Of a stretch of 7,792 bases of DNA, positions 6,467-7,792 are shown piece after piece. A model generated the notes under the pieces. The model was not told the origin of the DNA, did not search any database, and saw only the letters and a list, made by a program, of their open reading frames with translations. Each line of letters starts with the position of its first letter. Position 1 is the stretch's first letter. Origin of the DNA: DASUAS01 sp035763625 (GTDB taxonomy: Bacteria > Actinomycetota > Acidimicrobiia > IMCC26256 > DASPTH01); the NCBI GenBank assembly GCA_035763625.1, contig DASUAS010000371.1, positions 1 to 7,792 on the forward strand, in the 5' to 3' direction. The translations under genes were made by a program, and so were the position numbers.

Positions 6467-7750
6467 ATGCGTTCGTTCATCGCGTCTCTCGTCGCCGTCG
6501 TGGCGCTCGGGGCAGTGGCGACTCCGGCTGCGGCGGCGGCTGGCTCGTCAGCTTCGACCATCCACATCGGCGCGCTGCTGTCGATCACCGGTGGCGGATC
6601 GACGTTGGGCACCACCTCGAAGGCCGCGCTGCAGGACGCGGTGAAGCACTGGAACGCGCAACCGTCGTCGGCCCGTGACGGCAAGAAGCTCGTCCTCGAC
6701 GTCTACAACACGAACCAGGAACCCCCGAAGGCGGTCACCGGGCTCGAGGCGCTGGCCAAGAAGGGGGCCCACGTCGTGATCGGCCCCCAGACGAGCTCCG
6801 AGGTCGCGGCGATCAAGGACCTCGCCGAGCAGCTCGGCGTGCTGGTGGTGTCGCAGGGCAGCACCGCGTCTTCGCTCGCGATCCCCGACGACAACGTGTT
6901 CCGGTTCGTGCCCACCGACCACGTCGAGGGCAAGGCCATCACCGACCTCATGGTGAAGGATGGTGCCACCCGCATCGTGCCCATGTGGCGCAACGACGCC
7001 GGCAACCAGGGCCTCGCCGACACCGTGCGGTCCACCGGGGCTGCCGAGGGCGCGACCGTGAGCGACGGCTTCCGCTACGAGACCGACACCACCGAATACA
7101 CCGATGCGCTTGCCGCCATCACGTCCCAGGTGAACGATGCGGTCGCGGCGGTTGGCGCCGACCACGTCGCCGTGTACCTCGCCGGATTCGAGGAGACCGC
7201 CGACATCCTCGCGGCTGCGAAGGCCACGCCGGCGCTCGCCACCGTGCGCTGGTACGGCGGTGACGGCTCGGCGCAGGCCACCCCCCTGCTCCAGAACAAG
7301 GACTCGGCCGCGTTCGCGGAGTCGGTGAAGGGCTATCCGAGCCCGCTCGTCGCACTCCCGGCCGACCGCGCCACCAAGGACGCACCGCTGCTGAAGCGCA
7401 TCAGCAAGCAGGCCAAGGCGCCGGCCGACGCGTTCACGCTCGCGGCCTACGACGCGCTCAACGTCTCGGCCAAAGCCCTGCTGGCGGCGGGTGACCAACC
7501 CGACAACGCCGCGCTCCGCAGCGCGTTCACCACCGCGGCCAACGGCTACCAGGGCGTCACCGGCACCATCGAGCTCGACGCGGCCGGTGACCGCACGACC
7601 GCGCCCTACGAGTTCTGGTCGATCTGCGCCAGCGGGAAGTCGGGGACCGCCAACGGTCCCGCCAAGTGGGCGCGGAGCGGGCACTGGGAGCCCGCCACCG
7701 ACCCCAACGCGGCAGCAACGCTCACGAGCGACGGCTGTCCGCTCACCTGA
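6467..7750 (+). CDS. Secreted ABC-type substrate-binding protein (branched-chain amino acid/amide type, Peripla_BP_6)
   Basis: A 427-residue extracytoplasmic solute receptor for an ABC importer. The N-terminus is a Sec signal peptide: MR, a hydrophobic core (4-18), then TPAAAAA with cleavage probably near residue 25. There is no lipobox cysteine. The mature part has the type I binding fold typical of LivJ/LivK: IHIGALLSITGGGS at the start, HVVIGPQTSSEVAA and VLVVSQGSTASSLA around the first-lobe ligand site, VFRFVPTDHVEGKA leading into the second lobe, and a final lobe ending in YEFWSIC. Two cysteines, C387 and C424, lie near the C-terminus and could form a disulfide. ATG 6467 is chosen for the signal peptide and GGAAGGGA 8 bases upstream; the frame is open further 5' without a signal-like sequence. 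The ligand is unknown: amino acids, urea or short amides are all within the family's range. No permease or ATPase gene fits in the remaining 42 bases. Confidence 0.9.
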   Translation: MRSFIASLVAVVALGAVATPAAAAAGSSASTIHIGALLSITGGGSTLGTTSKAALQDAVKHWNAQPSSARDGKKLVLDVYNTNQEPPKAVTGLEALAKKGAHVVIGPQTSSEVAAIKDLAEQLGVLVVSQGSTASSLAIPDDNVFRFVPTDHVEGKAITDLMVKDGATRIVPMWRNDAGNQGLADTVRSTGAAEGATVSDGFRYETDTTEYTDALAAITSQVNDAVAAVGADHVAVYLAGFEETADILAAAKATPALATVRWYGGDGSAQATPLLQNKDSAAFAESVKGYPSPLVALPADRATKDAPLLKRISKQAKAPADAFTLAAYDALNVSAKALLAAGDQPDNAALRSAFTTAANGYQGVTGTIELDAAGDRTTAPYEFWSICASGKSGTANGPAKWARSGHWEPATDPNAAATLTSDGCPLT

Positions 7751-7757
7751 TCGACGT

Positions 7758-7775
7758 CGTCACCGTTCGTCACCG
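7758..7775 (+). repeat. Short direct repeat CGTCACCG x2, 10-base period
   Basis: Two copies of CGTCACCG (7758-7765 and 7768-7775) are separated by TT just after the binding-protein stop. A 10-base palindrome CGACGCGTCG follows at 7779-7788. There is no T run, so a rho-independent terminator is not supported. The window ends here; the repeat could be part of a following promoter or mere GC-rich chance. Confidence 0.3.
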
Positions 7776-7792
7776 CGGCGACGCGTCGTCGC

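Noticed and set aside
5163..6644. Plus-strand 493-residue frame antisense to ltrA
   Set aside because: It is a His/Glu/Arg-rich shadow that crosses the divergent promoter and the start of the binding-protein gene.
6548..7684. Minus-strand 378-residue frame antisense to the binding protein
   Set aside because: It is Gly/Arg/Val low-complexity sequence without a start context, and the plus strand encodes an evident secreted receptor.

Overview
The window is very GC-rich coding DNA with tightly packed genes, frequent GTG starts and stop/start overlaps. It looks like a chromosomal segment of a high-GC actinobacterium. An Acidimicrobiia-like lineage is a guess from the gene types (a metal-dependent amidohydrolase with a DTH motif, LtrA, an atypical Amt) and cannot be proved here. 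No tRNA, rRNA, CRISPR array, insertion sequence or phage gene is visible.

Left part (1-3913, + strand): the 3' end of a KdpD-like sensor kinase overlaps by 4 bases a complete KdpE-like response regulator. A 199-base non-coding stretch follows, with a clearly more AT-rich core. It contains two interleaved inverted repeats and a short complement to the next ribosome binding site. Then comes an apparent operon: an ammonium transporter (Amt) with an extended N-terminus, a canonical PII protein (GlnK/GlnB), and a 150-residue protein of unknown function whose start lies inside the PII gene. Amt and PII form a well-known pair in which PII senses 2-oxoglutarate and ATP/ADP and gates the channel.

Middle part (3898-6353, - strand): an LtrA-family membrane protein is followed after 71 bases by a metal-dependent amidohydrolase of the amidohydrolase-2 (ACMSD-like) superfamily, probably co-transcribed. 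The amidohydrolase runs convergently into the unknown gene and overlaps it by 16 bases.

Right part (6354-7792, + strand): a secreted type I periplasmic-binding protein of the branched-chain amino acid/amide class is divergent from ltrA, across a 113-base gap. Its permease and ATPase genes are not within the window.

The points most worth following are the unknown gene in the place where many actinobacteria carry glnD, the pseudoknot-compatible repeats in front of amt, and the KdpDE-like pair next to an ammonium transport operon. Nothing here amounts to a demonstrated new system.
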